From Arthrobacter globiformis (GTDB taxonomy: Bacteria; Actinomycetota; Actinomycetes; Actinomycetales; Micrococcaceae): a stretch of 64,000 nt of DNA. Made by a program: the position numbers and the translations under genes. Shown piece after piece: positions 26,305-34,401 of this stretch. The DNA lies in NCBI RefSeq assembly GCF_030815865.1, contig NZ_JAUSXI010000001.1, positions 2,170,001 through 2,234,000 on the forward strand, read 5' to 3'. Every line of letters begins with the position of its first letter. The stretch's first letter is position 1. The notes under the pieces are model-generated. The model saw only the letters and a program-made list of their open reading frames with translations. It made no database searches and was not told the origin of the DNA.

Positions 26305-26793
26305 TTACTTCCCGTTGATGGCGGCCACGAGTTCCTCCGGGCGGCGGGAGGACGTCAGCCAGTACGGCGTGGGGTCCGACGGGTCGGTGATCTCGATCCT
26401 GACCACCGGGTCAATCCACCCCCGGATGCACATGTAGGCGAGGCCGTTCAGGCGCGTGCCGCGCTCCGCCGTCGCCTCTTTGCCGCGGTGCGCCGCAGCC
26501 CCGCCGATCAGGCTGCGTTCGATGCTGGCCCGGCCCACCTGAACGGTGCGCGTGGTCACCGACACTGACGGCGTGGACAGGATCAGCAGTACGGCTTCGA
26601 TGGCGAACAGAACAGCGGCTGCCGTGAAGCCGGCCGCCATACTGATGGGGGCGAAGACCAGGATGCCCGCTGATGCGATACCCAGGGCGACAACCCAAAT
26701 CCAGGCGCCGGGCCACAGCTTCTCGGAGAAAAGGACGGTTTCGTCCGGTGAGGACGGGTTGCGGGAAGGGACGGCGGCGCTTGATTCGGGCAT
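26305..26793 (-). CDS. DUF3093 membrane protein
   Basis: A 162-residue protein with two adjacent hydrophobic helices (WIWVVALGIASAGILVF and GFTAAAVLFAIEAVLLIL, about 30-75) and a cytoplasmic beta-rich C-terminal domain ending DPTPYWLTSSRRPEELVAAI, the DUF3093 signature. Function unknown. It converges on DUF4193 (27 bp apart) and diverges from dut. Its promoter is leaderless-type. Confidence 0.9.
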   Translation of the reverse strand: MPESSAAVPSRNPSSPDETVLFSEKLWPGAWIWVVALGIASAGILVFAPISMAAGFTAAAVLFAIEAVLLILSTPSVSVTTRTVQVGRASIERSLIGGAAAHRGKEATAERGTRLNGLAYMCIRGWIDPVVRIEITDPSDPTPYWLTSSRRPEELVAAINGK

Positions 26794-26799
26794 GCCCCC

Positions 26800-26805
26800 A
26801 GCTTA
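26800..26805 (-). promoter_or_regulatory. Leaderless-type -10 of the DUF3093 gene
   Basis: TAAGCT on the minus strand, 6 nt (GGGGGC) before ATG 26793. The G-run could mimic a ribosome site, but it abuts the ATG. Confidence 0.5.
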
Positions 26806-26856
26806 GTAGGCCAGTATGAGGACCTTCTGCAGTAGGAGGAGTCAGAGCGCGGGCGA

Positions 26857-26862
26857 TAGAGT
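26857..26862 (+). promoter_or_regulatory. Leaderless-type -10 of dut
   Basis: TAGAGT followed by 8 nt and GTG 26871. No Shine-Dalgarno sequence in the gap. Confidence 0.5.
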
Positions 26863-26870
26863 GTGGGACT

Positions 26871-27416
26871 GTGACTGACGAATCAACTGCCATGACATCC
26901 TTGGCGCAGCAAGCCCCCACGGCCGCCGCTGCGCAGCCGCCCAGGGCGGAATTCGGAGCCCCCACGGTGCAGGTGCAGCTGAAAATGCTCGACGACGGCC
27001 TGGAAGCGCCGTCGTACGCCCATCCCGGTGACGCCGGGGCGGATCTGCGGGCCCGCGAGGACGTTGTGCTCGAGCCGGGCGAGCGGCGCCTCGTCCCCAC
27101 CGGTGTATCCATCGCCCTGCCTGATGGCTTTGTAGCCCTCATCCACCCCCGCTCGGGCCTCGCCACCAAGCACGGGCTTACCGTCGTTAATGCACCTGGG
27201 ACTGTCGACGCCGGGTACCGCGGAGAGATCGCGGTGACGCTGCTCAACACTGACCGGGACCAAGCCATAGAACTGCGGCGCGGCGATAGAATTGCACAGA
27301 TGGTGATCCAGCGCGTGGAGCACGCGCAGTTCGTCGCCGTGGGGGAGCTGAACGACTCTGTCCGCGGTGCCGGCGGGTTCGGCTCCACGGGCGGGTTTGC
27401 CGTTCCGGGCACGTAG
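26871..27416 (+). CDS. dut: Deoxyuridine 5'-triphosphate nucleotidohydrolase
   Basis: A 181-residue dUTPase, longer than the usual 150 because of a 30-residue Ala/Gln/Pro N-terminal tail. Motif 1: HPGDAGADLRAR. Motif 2: PRSGLATKHG. Motif 3: NAPGTVDAGYRGE. Motif 4: RGDRIAQMVIQ. Motif 5 at the C-terminus: GAGGFGSTGG. The trimeric enzyme hydrolyses dUTP to dUMP, preventing uracil incorporation. A GTG start fits a leaderless mRNA. It is followed by DUF3710 after 73 bp. Confidence 0.97.
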   Translation: MTDESTAMTSLAQQAPTAAAAQPPRAEFGAPTVQVQLKMLDDGLEAPSYAHPGDAGADLRAREDVVLEPGERRLVPTGVSIALPDGFVALIHPRSGLATKHGLTVVNAPGTVDAGYRGEIAVTLLNTDRDQAIELRRGDRIAQMVIQRVEHAQFVAVGELNDSVRGAGGFGSTGGFAVPGT

Positions 27417-27489
27417 CGGCACAACACCGGCTGAGCTGCACACCCGCGATTCGGGGCGCGCGACACGATCACAACTAAGGAGACAACGC

Positions 27490-28203
27490 ATGGTTTTTGG
27501 GCGGGGCAAGAAAGCCAAGAAGCAGGAATCGGCAGAACGGGAGGACTTCCAGGAGGATGTCGCCCCGGAACCGGCCGAGAACGCCGCGGACAACCGCAGG
27601 GCCAACGGCCCCTTCGACGTCTCCGAGGTCAGCAGCCGCGACGGCTATGTGGACCTCGGCGCCCTGCTCATTGCCCCGCGCGACGGACTCCAGCTCCGGC
27701 TTGAAGTTGAGGAAGCAACCCAGCGCGTCGTCGCCGTGACCATGGACCTTGAGGGGTCGAGCCTGCAGCTGCAGGCATTTGCCGCGCCCCGCTCCGAAGG
27801 GCTCTGGGACGAGATCCGGGAGCAGCTCGGGCAGTCTGTCGGTGGCCAGGGCGGCCAGGTTGAGGAGATCCCGGGAGAGTACGGCGTCGAACTCGTGGCC
27901 AAGCTGCCGGCGGGCGCCCCGGACGGCAGCCAAGGTTACCGCGCCGCCCGCTTCGTCGGCGTCGACGGCCCCCGCTGGTTCCTTCGCGGCGTTTTCGGTG
28001 GCGAGGCCGCGCTGGACCGTGAAGCGGCCGCCGGACTCGAGGACCTGTTCCGGAAAATCGTCGTCATCAGGGGCGAGAACCCCATGCCGCCCCGCGACCT
28101 GTTGCAGCTCCGCCTGCCCAAGGACGCCGCGGGACCCGTGGCCCCCAGCGAGCCGGACCTCGAGCAGCCCGAGCGCGGGCCGGAGATCACCCAGATTGGT
28201 TGA
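27490..28203 (+). CDS. DUF3710 protein
   Basis: A 237-residue soluble protein. A Lys/Glu-rich N-terminus (MVFGRGKKAKKQESAEREDF) precedes the DUF3710 core with YVDLGALLIAPRDGLQLRLE, PRWFLRGVFGGEAA and VIRGENPMPPRDLLQLRLP. Function unknown; conserved next to dut in actinobacteria. AAGGAG lies eight bases before ATG 27490, which rejects a frame 41 residues longer. Its stop overlaps the start of the OB-fold gene. Confidence 0.93.
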   Translation: MVFGRGKKAKKQESAEREDFQEDVAPEPAENAADNRRANGPFDVSEVSSRDGYVDLGALLIAPRDGLQLRLEVEEATQRVVAVTMDLEGSSLQLQAFAAPRSEGLWDEIREQLGQSVGGQGGQVEEIPGEYGVELVAKLPAGAPDGSQGYRAARFVGVDGPRWFLRGVFGGEAALDREAAAGLEDLFRKIVVIRGENPMPPRDLLQLRLPKDAAGPVAPSEPDLEQPERGPEITQIG

Positions 28204-28525
28204 CGCAGGCCGCCCGCAGGACCAGGCGGTACCCATCCGCGGGCTGCCGGAGCGCGGGCGCGTCCTGTGCCACGGATTTATCGAGTCGGTAACCTACGCG
28301 CCCCCGTCGCAAGTGGCAGCCTTCACGGCCGTCGTCTCGGACCACGACACCCCGGTCACGGAACGACGCGGGCGGCTGCGGGTCATCTGGCTGGGCCGCC
28401 GCCGCATTCCAGGGATCGATGCGGGGACGGAACTTAGACTCGAAGGCATGCTGACCGTAAAAGAAGGCATGCCCACCATGTTCAACCCCCGCTACGAGAT
28501 ACTGTCCCGCCAGGAGAACCAATGA
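28196..28525 (+). CDS. OB-fold nucleic-acid-binding protein
   Basis: A small protein of about 109 residues: RGRVLCHGFIESVTYAPP, a beta-rich region with VTERRGRLRVIWLGRRRIPG and GTELRLEGMLTVKEG, then F-N-P-R-Y-E-I at the end. This is the OB-fold pattern found between DUF3710 and DUF3159 in actinobacteria. The start is uncertain; TTG 28196 overlaps the previous TGA by 8 nt and avoids an extension far into DUF3710. The end overlaps the next ATG (ATGA at 28522). A role in replication or repair is only suggested by the dut neighbourhood. Confidence 0.8.
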   Translation: MVDAGRPQDQAVPIRGLPERGRVLCHGFIESVTYAPPSQVAAFTAVVSDHDTPVTERRGRLRVIWLGRRRIPGIDAGTELRLEGMLTVKEGMPTMFNPRYEILSRQENQ

Positions 28526-29277
28526 CTTTGCCTGAGAACCCCGATTCCGGGGCGGGCCGCGAGGAACCCAAGCCCGCCCCCGAGACCCCGGGTTTTGCGG
28601 GGCTGGCCGAGGACTACGCGTCCAAGGCAGGGCTGCACCGTACCCACGACGGCCGCATCGACGTGCTCAAGAGCGCCGGCGGGTACCAGGGAATCGCCGA
28701 GAGCATCCTGCCCGGCCTGGTCTTCCTGGTCGCCTTCACCGCCACCAGTGCCCTGACGCCGTCGCTCATTGCTGCCCTGGGCACCGCCGCCGTCTTCACC
28801 GTGGTCCGGCTCGTGCAGCGCCGTCCGCTGACCCAGGCACTGGCCGGCGTCGTCGGTGTGGGCATCTCCGCATGGCTCGCCAACACCACCGGCAAGGCCG
28901 AAGACTTTTATCTTCCGGGATTCCTGACCAACGCGGCCTACATCGTGGCGATGGTCATCTCCATCGCCGTCCGCTGGCCGATCGCGGGCCTGCTGTTCGG
29001 GTTCATCCGGAACGAGGGCCTGGACTGGCGTAAGGACCCGGCCCGGGTGCGCGCCTACCGGCTGGGCACATGGATCATTGTCGGCGTGCTGCTGCTGCGC
29101 CTGCTGGTGCAGGTTCCCCTATACCTGATGGGTCCGGACGGGCTGGCGGCACTGGCCACCACCAGGCTCATCATGGGAGCGCCGCTGTACATCCTTGGTG
29201 TGTGGCTCGCCTGGCTCATCACCCGGCCCGCGGCAACGCCTGACGGTCAGCCGTCGAAGCCGTCGTCGTCCAGCTGA
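28522..29277 (+). CDS. DUF3159 membrane protein
   Basis: A 251-residue protein with about six hydrophobic segments (PGLVFLVAFTATSALTP, ALGTAAVFTVVRLV, ALAGVVGVGISAWL, IVAMVISIAVRWPI and more) and a polar Pro-rich start. W-R-K-D-P and Y-R-L-G-T-W are conserved in DUF3159. It is the last gene of the DUF3710-OB-DUF3159 unit, coupled by ATGA to the OB-fold gene. Its end overlaps by 31 bp the end of the opposing TrkA gene. Confidence 0.92.
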   Translation: MTLPENPDSGAGREEPKPAPETPGFAGLAEDYASKAGLHRTHDGRIDVLKSAGGYQGIAESILPGLVFLVAFTATSALTPSLIAALGTAAVFTVVRLVQRRPLTQALAGVVGVGISAWLANTTGKAEDFYLPGFLTNAAYIVAMVISIAVRWPIAGLLFGFIRNEGLDWRKDPARVRAYRLGTWIIVGVLLLRLLVQVPLYLMGPDGLAALATTRLIMGAPLYILGVWLAWLITRPAATPDGQPSKPSSSS

Positions 29278-30098
29278 TCTGCAGTTGCCGGCGCCACTGC
29301 TGCGGTCGCGCCGGCCTGCGGTGAAGCGCCGGTGGTCTGTCCCTCGCCGGACGCTTGTCCTTCGCCTGAACTGAATCCCTCGCCTGAACCGTGCCCCTCA
29401 TTGGACGCGTCCCCTTCGGTGGGGCCGTGTCCTTCGCTGGAGCCGGGTGACAGGAGCTCGCGCAGCTGGTTTTCGGCCGCGATGGTGGTGACGAAAAACA
29501 GCTCGTCGCCGCCGTCAATGACATCGTCCCGGCTGGGTGTGATCGGTGCCTGGTCCCGCAGGATGGCCACCAGCGTGGAGTCCTCCGGCCAGTCGATGTC
29601 GCCCACCGTCAGCCCGATGGCGTGGGAGTCATGCGGCACCGTGAACTCGACGATGGACGAAACACCTGTCTGCAGGGTCAGCAGCCGGACCAGGTCGCCG
29701 ATCTCCACGGCTTCCTCCACCAGCGCCGTCATGAGCTGGGGCGTGTTCACGGCAACGTCCACGCCCCAGGAGTCATTGAACATCCAGTCGTTCTTCGGGT
29801 TGTTCACGCGTCCCACGGTGCGTCCGATGCCGAACTCGGTCTTGGCCAGCAGCGAGACGACGAGGTTCACCTTGTCATCGCCTGTGGCAGAAACCACCAC
29901 GTCCGCGTCCTCGAGCTTCGCGTCCTGCAGGGTGCTCAGCTCGCAGGCGTCGCCCACCAGCCAATGCGCCCCGCGCAGGCCGCTGCGCCCAATCACCTCA
30001 GGCTTCAGGTCGATCAGCAGGATCTCGTGCTTGTGGGCAAGCAGCTCACGGGCAATCGAGGAGCCGACGCTTCCGGCCCCGACGATGACGACTTTCAC
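29247..30098 (-). CDS. TrkA/RCK-type potassium uptake regulator (second of pair)
   Basis: A 283-residue RCK protein. Rossmann P-loop GAGSVGSSIARELL at the N-terminus (NAD(H) site), with the acidic end of strand 2 in LLIDLKPE. A TrkA-C domain covers about 140-215 (VPHDSHAIGLTVGD). The last 65 residues are Ser/Glu/Gly repeats (e.g. SGEGFSSGEGQASGEG), absent from most homologues. GTG 30098 follows the previous TAA with no gap. RCK pairs gate cation transporters; Mycobacterium keeps the same two genes (ceoB/ceoC). Convergent with DUF3159, overlapping 31 bp. Confidence 0.88.
   Translation of the reverse strand: MKVVIVGAGSVGSSIARELLAHKHEILLIDLKPEVIGRSGLRGAHWLVGDACELSTLQDAKLEDADVVVSATGDDKVNLVVSLLAKTEFGIGRTVGRVNNPKNDWMFNDSWGVDVAVNTPQLMTALVEEAVEIGDLVRLLTLQTGVSSIVEFTVPHDSHAIGLTVGDIDWPEDSTLVAILRDQAPITPSRDDVIDGGDELFFVTTIAAENQLRELLSPGSSEGHGPTEGDASNEGHGSGEGFSSGEGQASGEGQTTGASPQAGATAAVAPATADQLDDDGFDG
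29318..29450. repeat. Degenerate 18-bp in-frame repeats in the TrkA C-terminus
   Basis: Six or so imperfect units around CCTTCGCCTGAACT encode S/T-x-E-G-x-G repeats on the minus strand. They form the disordered tail of the TrkA-like protein. Confidence 0.6.
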
Positions 30099-30770
30099 TT
30101 AGGACTCCTTGGCGGGTGCTTTGGCGAGGATGTGGGCGACTTCGGCCGTGCGGTCCGCCCGCAGCATGGCGTGCACGGTATCGCCGTCCTGGTAGGAGGT
30201 ACCCGCGGCGGGCAGTATCCCTTCGCCGAACCTGGTCAGGTAGGCGACCCGGACTTCGGCCACCTTTTCAATGGAGGAGACCGGATGGCCTACCCATTCC
30301 GGGTGGAGGTCGAGTTCGGCCAGCACGAGGCGGCCGGACGGGTCGCGGAAGTCGCCGGCGAGGTGCTGTTCCGGAAGGATGCGGCGCAGGACCTGGTCGG
30401 CGCTCCAGCGCACCGCGGCCACCGTGGGGATGCCCAGCCGCTGGTAAATTTCGGCGCGGCCGGGATCGTAGATGCGGGCCACGACGTGCGGCACGTGGAA
30501 GGTCTCGCGTGCCACCCTGGTCGCCAGGATATTGGAGTTGTCGCCGCTGGAGACTGCCGCGAAGGCATAGGCGTCTGCAACGCCCGCCTGCGTCAGGGTG
30601 TCGCGGTCAAAGCCGACGCCGGTGACTTTCCGGCCGGTGAAGCCCGAGCGGAGGCGGCGGAAGGCGCGGTCGTCCTGGTCGATGATGGCCACCGAATGGC
30701 CGGCGTCCTCGAGCGTGTGCGCCAAGGTGGCCCCGACGCGTCCACAACCCATGATCACGAAGTGCGCCAC
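30099..30770 (-). CDS. TrkA/RCK-type potassium uptake regulator (first of pair)
   Basis: A 223-residue RCK protein, the same length as compact TrkA. VAHFVIMGCGRVGATLAHTL is the Rossmann P-loop; IIDQDDRAFRRL holds the acidic ribose-binding site; the TrkA-C domain follows from about 140. GTG 30770 has GAGGAGAG just upstream; a 22-codon upstream extension lacks a site. It is co-transcribed with the second RCK gene without a gap, and divergent from the KimA-like permease by 94 bp, suggesting one cation-uptake module. Confidence 0.9.
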   Translation of the reverse strand: MAHFVIMGCGRVGATLAHTLEDAGHSVAIIDQDDRAFRRLRSGFTGRKVTGVGFDRDTLTQAGVADAYAFAAVSSGDNSNILATRVARETFHVPHVVARIYDPGRAEIYQRLGIPTVAAVRWSADQVLRRILPEQHLAGDFRDPSGRLVLAELDLHPEWVGHPVSSIEKVAEVRVAYLTRFGEGILPAAGTSYQDGDTVHAMLRADRTAEVAHILAKAPAKES

Positions 30771-30852
30771 GCGTTCTCTCCTCAACTCTCGCCGACTGCT
30801 CCGTAAGACTCTACCGCCGGAAACCTGCCATGACATCGCGTGCGAATCAGAC

Positions 30853-30858
30853 TAACTT
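30853..30858 (+). promoter_or_regulatory. Leaderless-type -10 of the APC permease
   Basis: TAACTT, then six bases, then GTG at 30865. The preceding GTG at 30862 would be only 3 nt away, so 30865 is the likelier start. Confidence 0.5.
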
Positions 30859-30864
30859 TGTGTG

Positions 30865-32841
30865 GTGCTGACAATTCTGAATGCCGTGAAGCGCGTGCTG
30901 GTGGGGAGGCCCTTCCGGAACGACAGGATGGCCCACACGCTCCTGCCGAAGAGGATCGCGCTGCCCATCTTCGCCTCGGATGCACTGTCCTCCGTTGCCT
31001 ACGCCCCCGATGAGATTCTCCTCACGCTGGCTTTGGCCGGCGTGAGCGCCGTGGCATTCTCCCCGCTCGTGGGCCTCGCTGTCATGGTGGTCCTGCTGAC
31101 CGTTGTGGCGTCCTACCGCCAGAACGTCCACGCGTACCCCTCAGGCGGAGGCGACTATGAAATCGCCAACGAGAACCTGGGCAAGTACGCCGGACTGACC
31201 GTGGCGTCGGCGCTGCTCGTGGACTACGTGCTCACCGTTGCCGTGTCCATGTCATCCGCGGCCGCCTACCTCACCACCGCAATCCCGTCGCTCCATGGCC
31301 AGCAGGCAATGATCGCCACTATCGGCGTGGTGCTCCTGGCGCTCGTCAACCTGCGCGGCATCAAGGAAGCAGGCAGCGTTTTCGCGGTGCCGACGTACAT
31401 CTTCATGGCCTCCATCCTGGGCATGACCGCCGTCGGCATCTTCCAGGCCGTGACCGGCCAGCTGGGCCAGGCGCCGTCGGCCGCGTTCACGATTGTCCCC
31501 TCACCCGATTTCGACGAGGGCCTTGTTGGACTCGCGGGCGCATTCCTGCTGCTGCGGGCATTCTCATCGGGTGCCGCCGCCCTGACAGGTGTGGAAGCCA
31601 TCAGCAACGGCGTACCCAACTTCCAGAAGCCCAAGAGCAAGAACGCGGCCAGCACGCTGCTGCTGCTCGGGATCATCGCCTCAGCCATGCTGGCAGGCAT
31701 TATCTACCTGGCCAACGCCACCAAAGTGCACATCGTGCTGGATCCGGCGACGGAGTTCCTGCTCAACGGGGAGCCGTTGCCTGAGGGCTACATCCAGAAC
31801 CCGGCCATCAGCCAGATCGCGCAGACCATCTTCGGTGCCGGCTCCATTCCTTTCTACATCGTGGTCGCGGCCACGGGCGTCATCCTCGTCTTTGCCTCCA
31901 ACACGGCCTTCAACGGTTTCCCCGTCCTGGGCTCCATCCTCGCCCAGGACGGGTACCTGCCCCGGCAGCTGCGCACCCGCGGCGACAGGCTTGCCTTCAG
32001 CAACGGTGTGCTTGCCCTGGCGGCCGGCGCCCTGGTGCTGATCCTGTCGTTCAACGCGGATGTCACCAAGCTCATCCAGCTGTACATCGTCGGCGTTTTC
32101 ATTTCATTTACGGCAAGCCAGCTGGGCATGGTCCGGCACTGGGGCCGCGAGCTGAAGCTGGCCAGGGACAAGGCCGTCCGGCGCCGGATGGTCAAGTCGC
32201 GAACCATCAACATGATCGGCTTCGGCATGACCGCGCTGGTGCTGGTGATCGTGCTCATCACCAAGTTCGAACAGGGTGCCTGGATTGCCCTGCTTGCCAT
32301 GTTCGTGTTGTTTCTCATCATGTGGAGCATCCGCGCGCACTACGACAACGTGGCCAAGGAGCTGGCGGTCGACGAGGATTCGTCGCCGCGCGCCCTGCCC
32401 ACCCGCGTGCACGCCGTACTGCTGGTGTCCCATGTCCGCAAGCCCGTGCTCCGGGCGCTGGCCTATGCGCGCGCTTCCCGGCCGTCGCGGCTGGACGCCA
32501 TCACGGTGGACATTAACGCCGAGGAAACAGCGCACACCCTTGCCGACTGGGAGAAACTGGAGATCCCGGTTCCGCTGACCATCCTCGCCAGCCCCTACCG
32601 CGAGACGGTCACGCCGATCATGGACTACATCAAGAACATGCGCCGGGACTCGCCCCGGGACCTGATCGTGGTCTATATCCCCGAGTACGTGGTGGGCAAA
32701 TGGTGGGAGCAGCTGGTGCACAACCAGACAGCCCTCCGCATCAAGACCCGGCTCCACTTCGAGCCCGGCGTCATGGTTGCCAGCGTCCCCTGGCAGCTCA
32801 AATCATCCGAAGAAGCCAAGAGACTGCAGGACATTCAATGA
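30865..32841 (+). CDS. APC-superfamily permease resembling KimA potassium symporter
   Basis: A permease of 658 residues (659 from GTG 30862) with about twelve spans and a soluble C-terminal domain of about 170 residues (from VDEDSSPRALPTRVHAV). The core has ASDALSSVAYAPDEILL, LLVDYVLTVAVSMSSAA and SSGAAALTGVEAISNGVP. With numbering from 30862, D40, Y47, D121, T125, T242 and E245 match in spacing the potassium ligands I recall for Bacillus KimA (D36, Y43, D117, T121, T230, E233). It adjoins two RCK genes. An amino acid permease role is not excluded. Its TGA overlaps the next ATG. Confidence 0.82.
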   Translation: MLTILNAVKRVLVGRPFRNDRMAHTLLPKRIALPIFASDALSSVAYAPDEILLTLALAGVSAVAFSPLVGLAVMVVLLTVVASYRQNVHAYPSGGGDYEIANENLGKYAGLTVASALLVDYVLTVAVSMSSAAAYLTTAIPSLHGQQAMIATIGVVLLALVNLRGIKEAGSVFAVPTYIFMASILGMTAVGIFQAVTGQLGQAPSAAFTIVPSPDFDEGLVGLAGAFLLLRAFSSGAAALTGVEAISNGVPNFQKPKSKNAASTLLLLGIIASAMLAGIIYLANATKVHIVLDPATEFLLNGEPLPEGYIQNPAISQIAQTIFGAGSIPFYIVVAATGVILVFASNTAFNGFPVLGSILAQDGYLPRQLRTRGDRLAFSNGVLALAAGALVLILSFNADVTKLIQLYIVGVFISFTASQLGMVRHWGRELKLARDKAVRRRMVKSRTINMIGFGMTALVLVIVLITKFEQGAWIALLAMFVLFLIMWSIRAHYDNVAKELAVDEDSSPRALPTRVHAVLLVSHVRKPVLRALAYARASRPSRLDAITVDINAEETAHTLADWEKLEIPVPLTILASPYRETVTPIMDYIKNMRRDSPRDLIVVYIPEYVVGKWWEQLVHNQTALRIKTRLHFEPGVMVASVPWQLKSSEEAKRLQDIQ

Positions 32842-34247
32842 GCCCGGACACCCAGACCACCTCCACCGGACTCGAACTCGTGGTCGACGTCGGCCCCGTC
32901 GCCCACGGCGGACACTGCGTTGCCCGCCATGAGGGCCGCGTCGTCTTCGTCCGCCACGGCATCCCGGGGGAGCGGGTGCGGGTCCGGCTCACCGACGCCG
33001 AAGAGAAGGCCAAGTTCTGGCGCGCAGACGTCGTGGAAGTCCTCGATGCTTCGCCGGACCGGGTGCCGCACTTCTGGCGGAGCGCCGATTCCGCCGGCTC
33101 CTGGGCGCACGGGCGACCGCCGGTCGGCGGCGCCGAACTCGGCCACGTGTCGCTGCAGCGCCAGCGGAGCCTCAAATCGGAGGTGCTGGCCGAACAGCTC
33201 CGGCGGCTGGCCGCCGTCGAACTCTCCCCGGACGTGGAAGCGGTCGGACAAGCCGCAAAAGCCGGCGGCGCCCGATTAGCGGATGGTGCCGGACAAACGG
33301 ACGGTGCCGGAAAAGCGGACGACGGCGGGGCCGGCCTTGCGTGGCGCACGCGCGCCAGCTTTGGCGTCACCAAGAGCGGCCGGCTCGGCATGCATGCCCA
33401 CCGCTCCGACCAGGTGATTCCCGTACAGGAAATGCCGCTGGCGGTGGAGGGCATCAACGCCCTGCGACTGTGGGATGTGGACCTTCAGGGCATCGAACGG
33501 GTGGAGGTGGCCGCGCCCGCCAATGGCTCGCGGCCGCTCGTGCTGCTCGCCCCCGCCCCCGGGACCCGCGCCAAACGGCTGAACTCCATCCTGGCTCAGC
33601 TTCCCGCGGACGTGTCCGTGGCCAGCTACGATCCGCTCAAAAATGAGACCCTGCAGCTCCGCGGCCGGACCTGGGTGCAGGAATCCGCGGCCGGCCATGA
33701 CTACCGGGTCACTGGTGCGGGGTTCTGGCAGATCCATCGCGACGCGCCGGAAACCCTGGTGGGTGCCGTCACCGGAGTCCTGCACGAGGGCGGGTTCCTG
33801 GAACCCGGCGCCGCGGTGGCGGACCTCTACGCCGGTGCAGGCCTGTTCACGGCCCCGCTGGCCGACGCGGTGGGGGAGACCGGGTCCGTCCTGTCGGTGG
33901 AGGGGGCCCCGGGCACCAGCCGGGACGCCCGGAAAAACCTGCACGGTTCACCGCAGGTGGAGATCGTGCAGGGCAAGGTGGAGCGGGTGCTCCACCAGCG
34001 GCCCCGCCAGTTCGACGCCCTCATTCTTGACCCGCCGCGCGCCGGTGCGGGCAAGGCCGTGGTCAGCCAGCTGATTGCCTCAAGCCCCCGCGCCATTGCC
34101 TATGTGTCCTGCGACCCGTCGTCGTTCGCACGAGACATTGGTTACTTCCAGGAGGGCGGCTGGCAGCTGGCCGGGTTGCGGGCCTTCGACCTGTACCCGC
34201 ACACGCACCACCTGGAGACAGTCGCGCTGCTGACTCCCCGCGGCTGA
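32838..34247 (+). CDS. TrmA/RumA-type class I SAM-dependent RNA methyltransferase with TRAM domain
   Basis: A 469-residue RNA (uracil-5)-methyltransferase family protein. A TRAM domain starts near residue 12 (LVVDVGPVAHGGHCVARHEG...FVRHGIPGERVRV). The SAM motif is VADLYAGAGLFTAPLA. LDPPRAGAGK and YVSCDPSSFARD (catalytic Cys) are the family hallmarks. The [4Fe-4S] cysteines of RumA are not visible. ATG 32838 overlaps the permease TGA (ATGA); 46 codons of upstream frame lie inside that gene. An 18-bp tandem repeat expands a linker at 33280-33333. The target base is unknown. Confidence 0.88.
   Translation: MSPDTQTTSTGLELVVDVGPVAHGGHCVARHEGRVVFVRHGIPGERVRVRLTDAEEKAKFWRADVVEVLDASPDRVPHFWRSADSAGSWAHGRPPVGGAELGHVSLQRQRSLKSEVLAEQLRRLAAVELSPDVEAVGQAAKAGGARLADGAGQTDGAGKADDGGAGLAWRTRASFGVTKSGRLGMHAHRSDQVIPVQEMPLAVEGINALRLWDVDLQGIERVEVAAPANGSRPLVLLAPAPGTRAKRLNSILAQLPADVSVASYDPLKNETLQLRGRTWVQESAAGHDYRVTGAGFWQIHRDAPETLVGAVTGVLHEGGFLEPGAAVADLYAGAGLFTAPLADAVGETGSVLSVEGAPGTSRDARKNLHGSPQVEIVQGKVERVLHQRPRQFDALILDPPRAGAGKAVVSQLIASSPRAIAYVSCDPSSFARDIGYFQEGGWQLAGLRAFDLYPHTHHLETVALLTPRG
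33280..33333 (+). repeat. 18-bp in-frame tandem repeats in the methyltransferase
   Basis: Units 33280-33297 and 33298-33315 share 15 of 18 bases; a third, more diverged unit follows. They encode A/T-D-G-A-G-Q/K. Confidence 0.7.
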
Positions 34248-34401
34248 TGTGGCTAGGATGGGCGTAGTAGTCCCACGTCGCGCGCCGTATTCTCGGCTGA
34301 CCCCATGCTCTTGTGTATGACCTTGCACTAGTAAGGATGACCTAACTAGCAAGCGGTCTACCGCGCGACAAAGATGAAACTGTTGCGAGAGGAGTCCTGC
34401 G

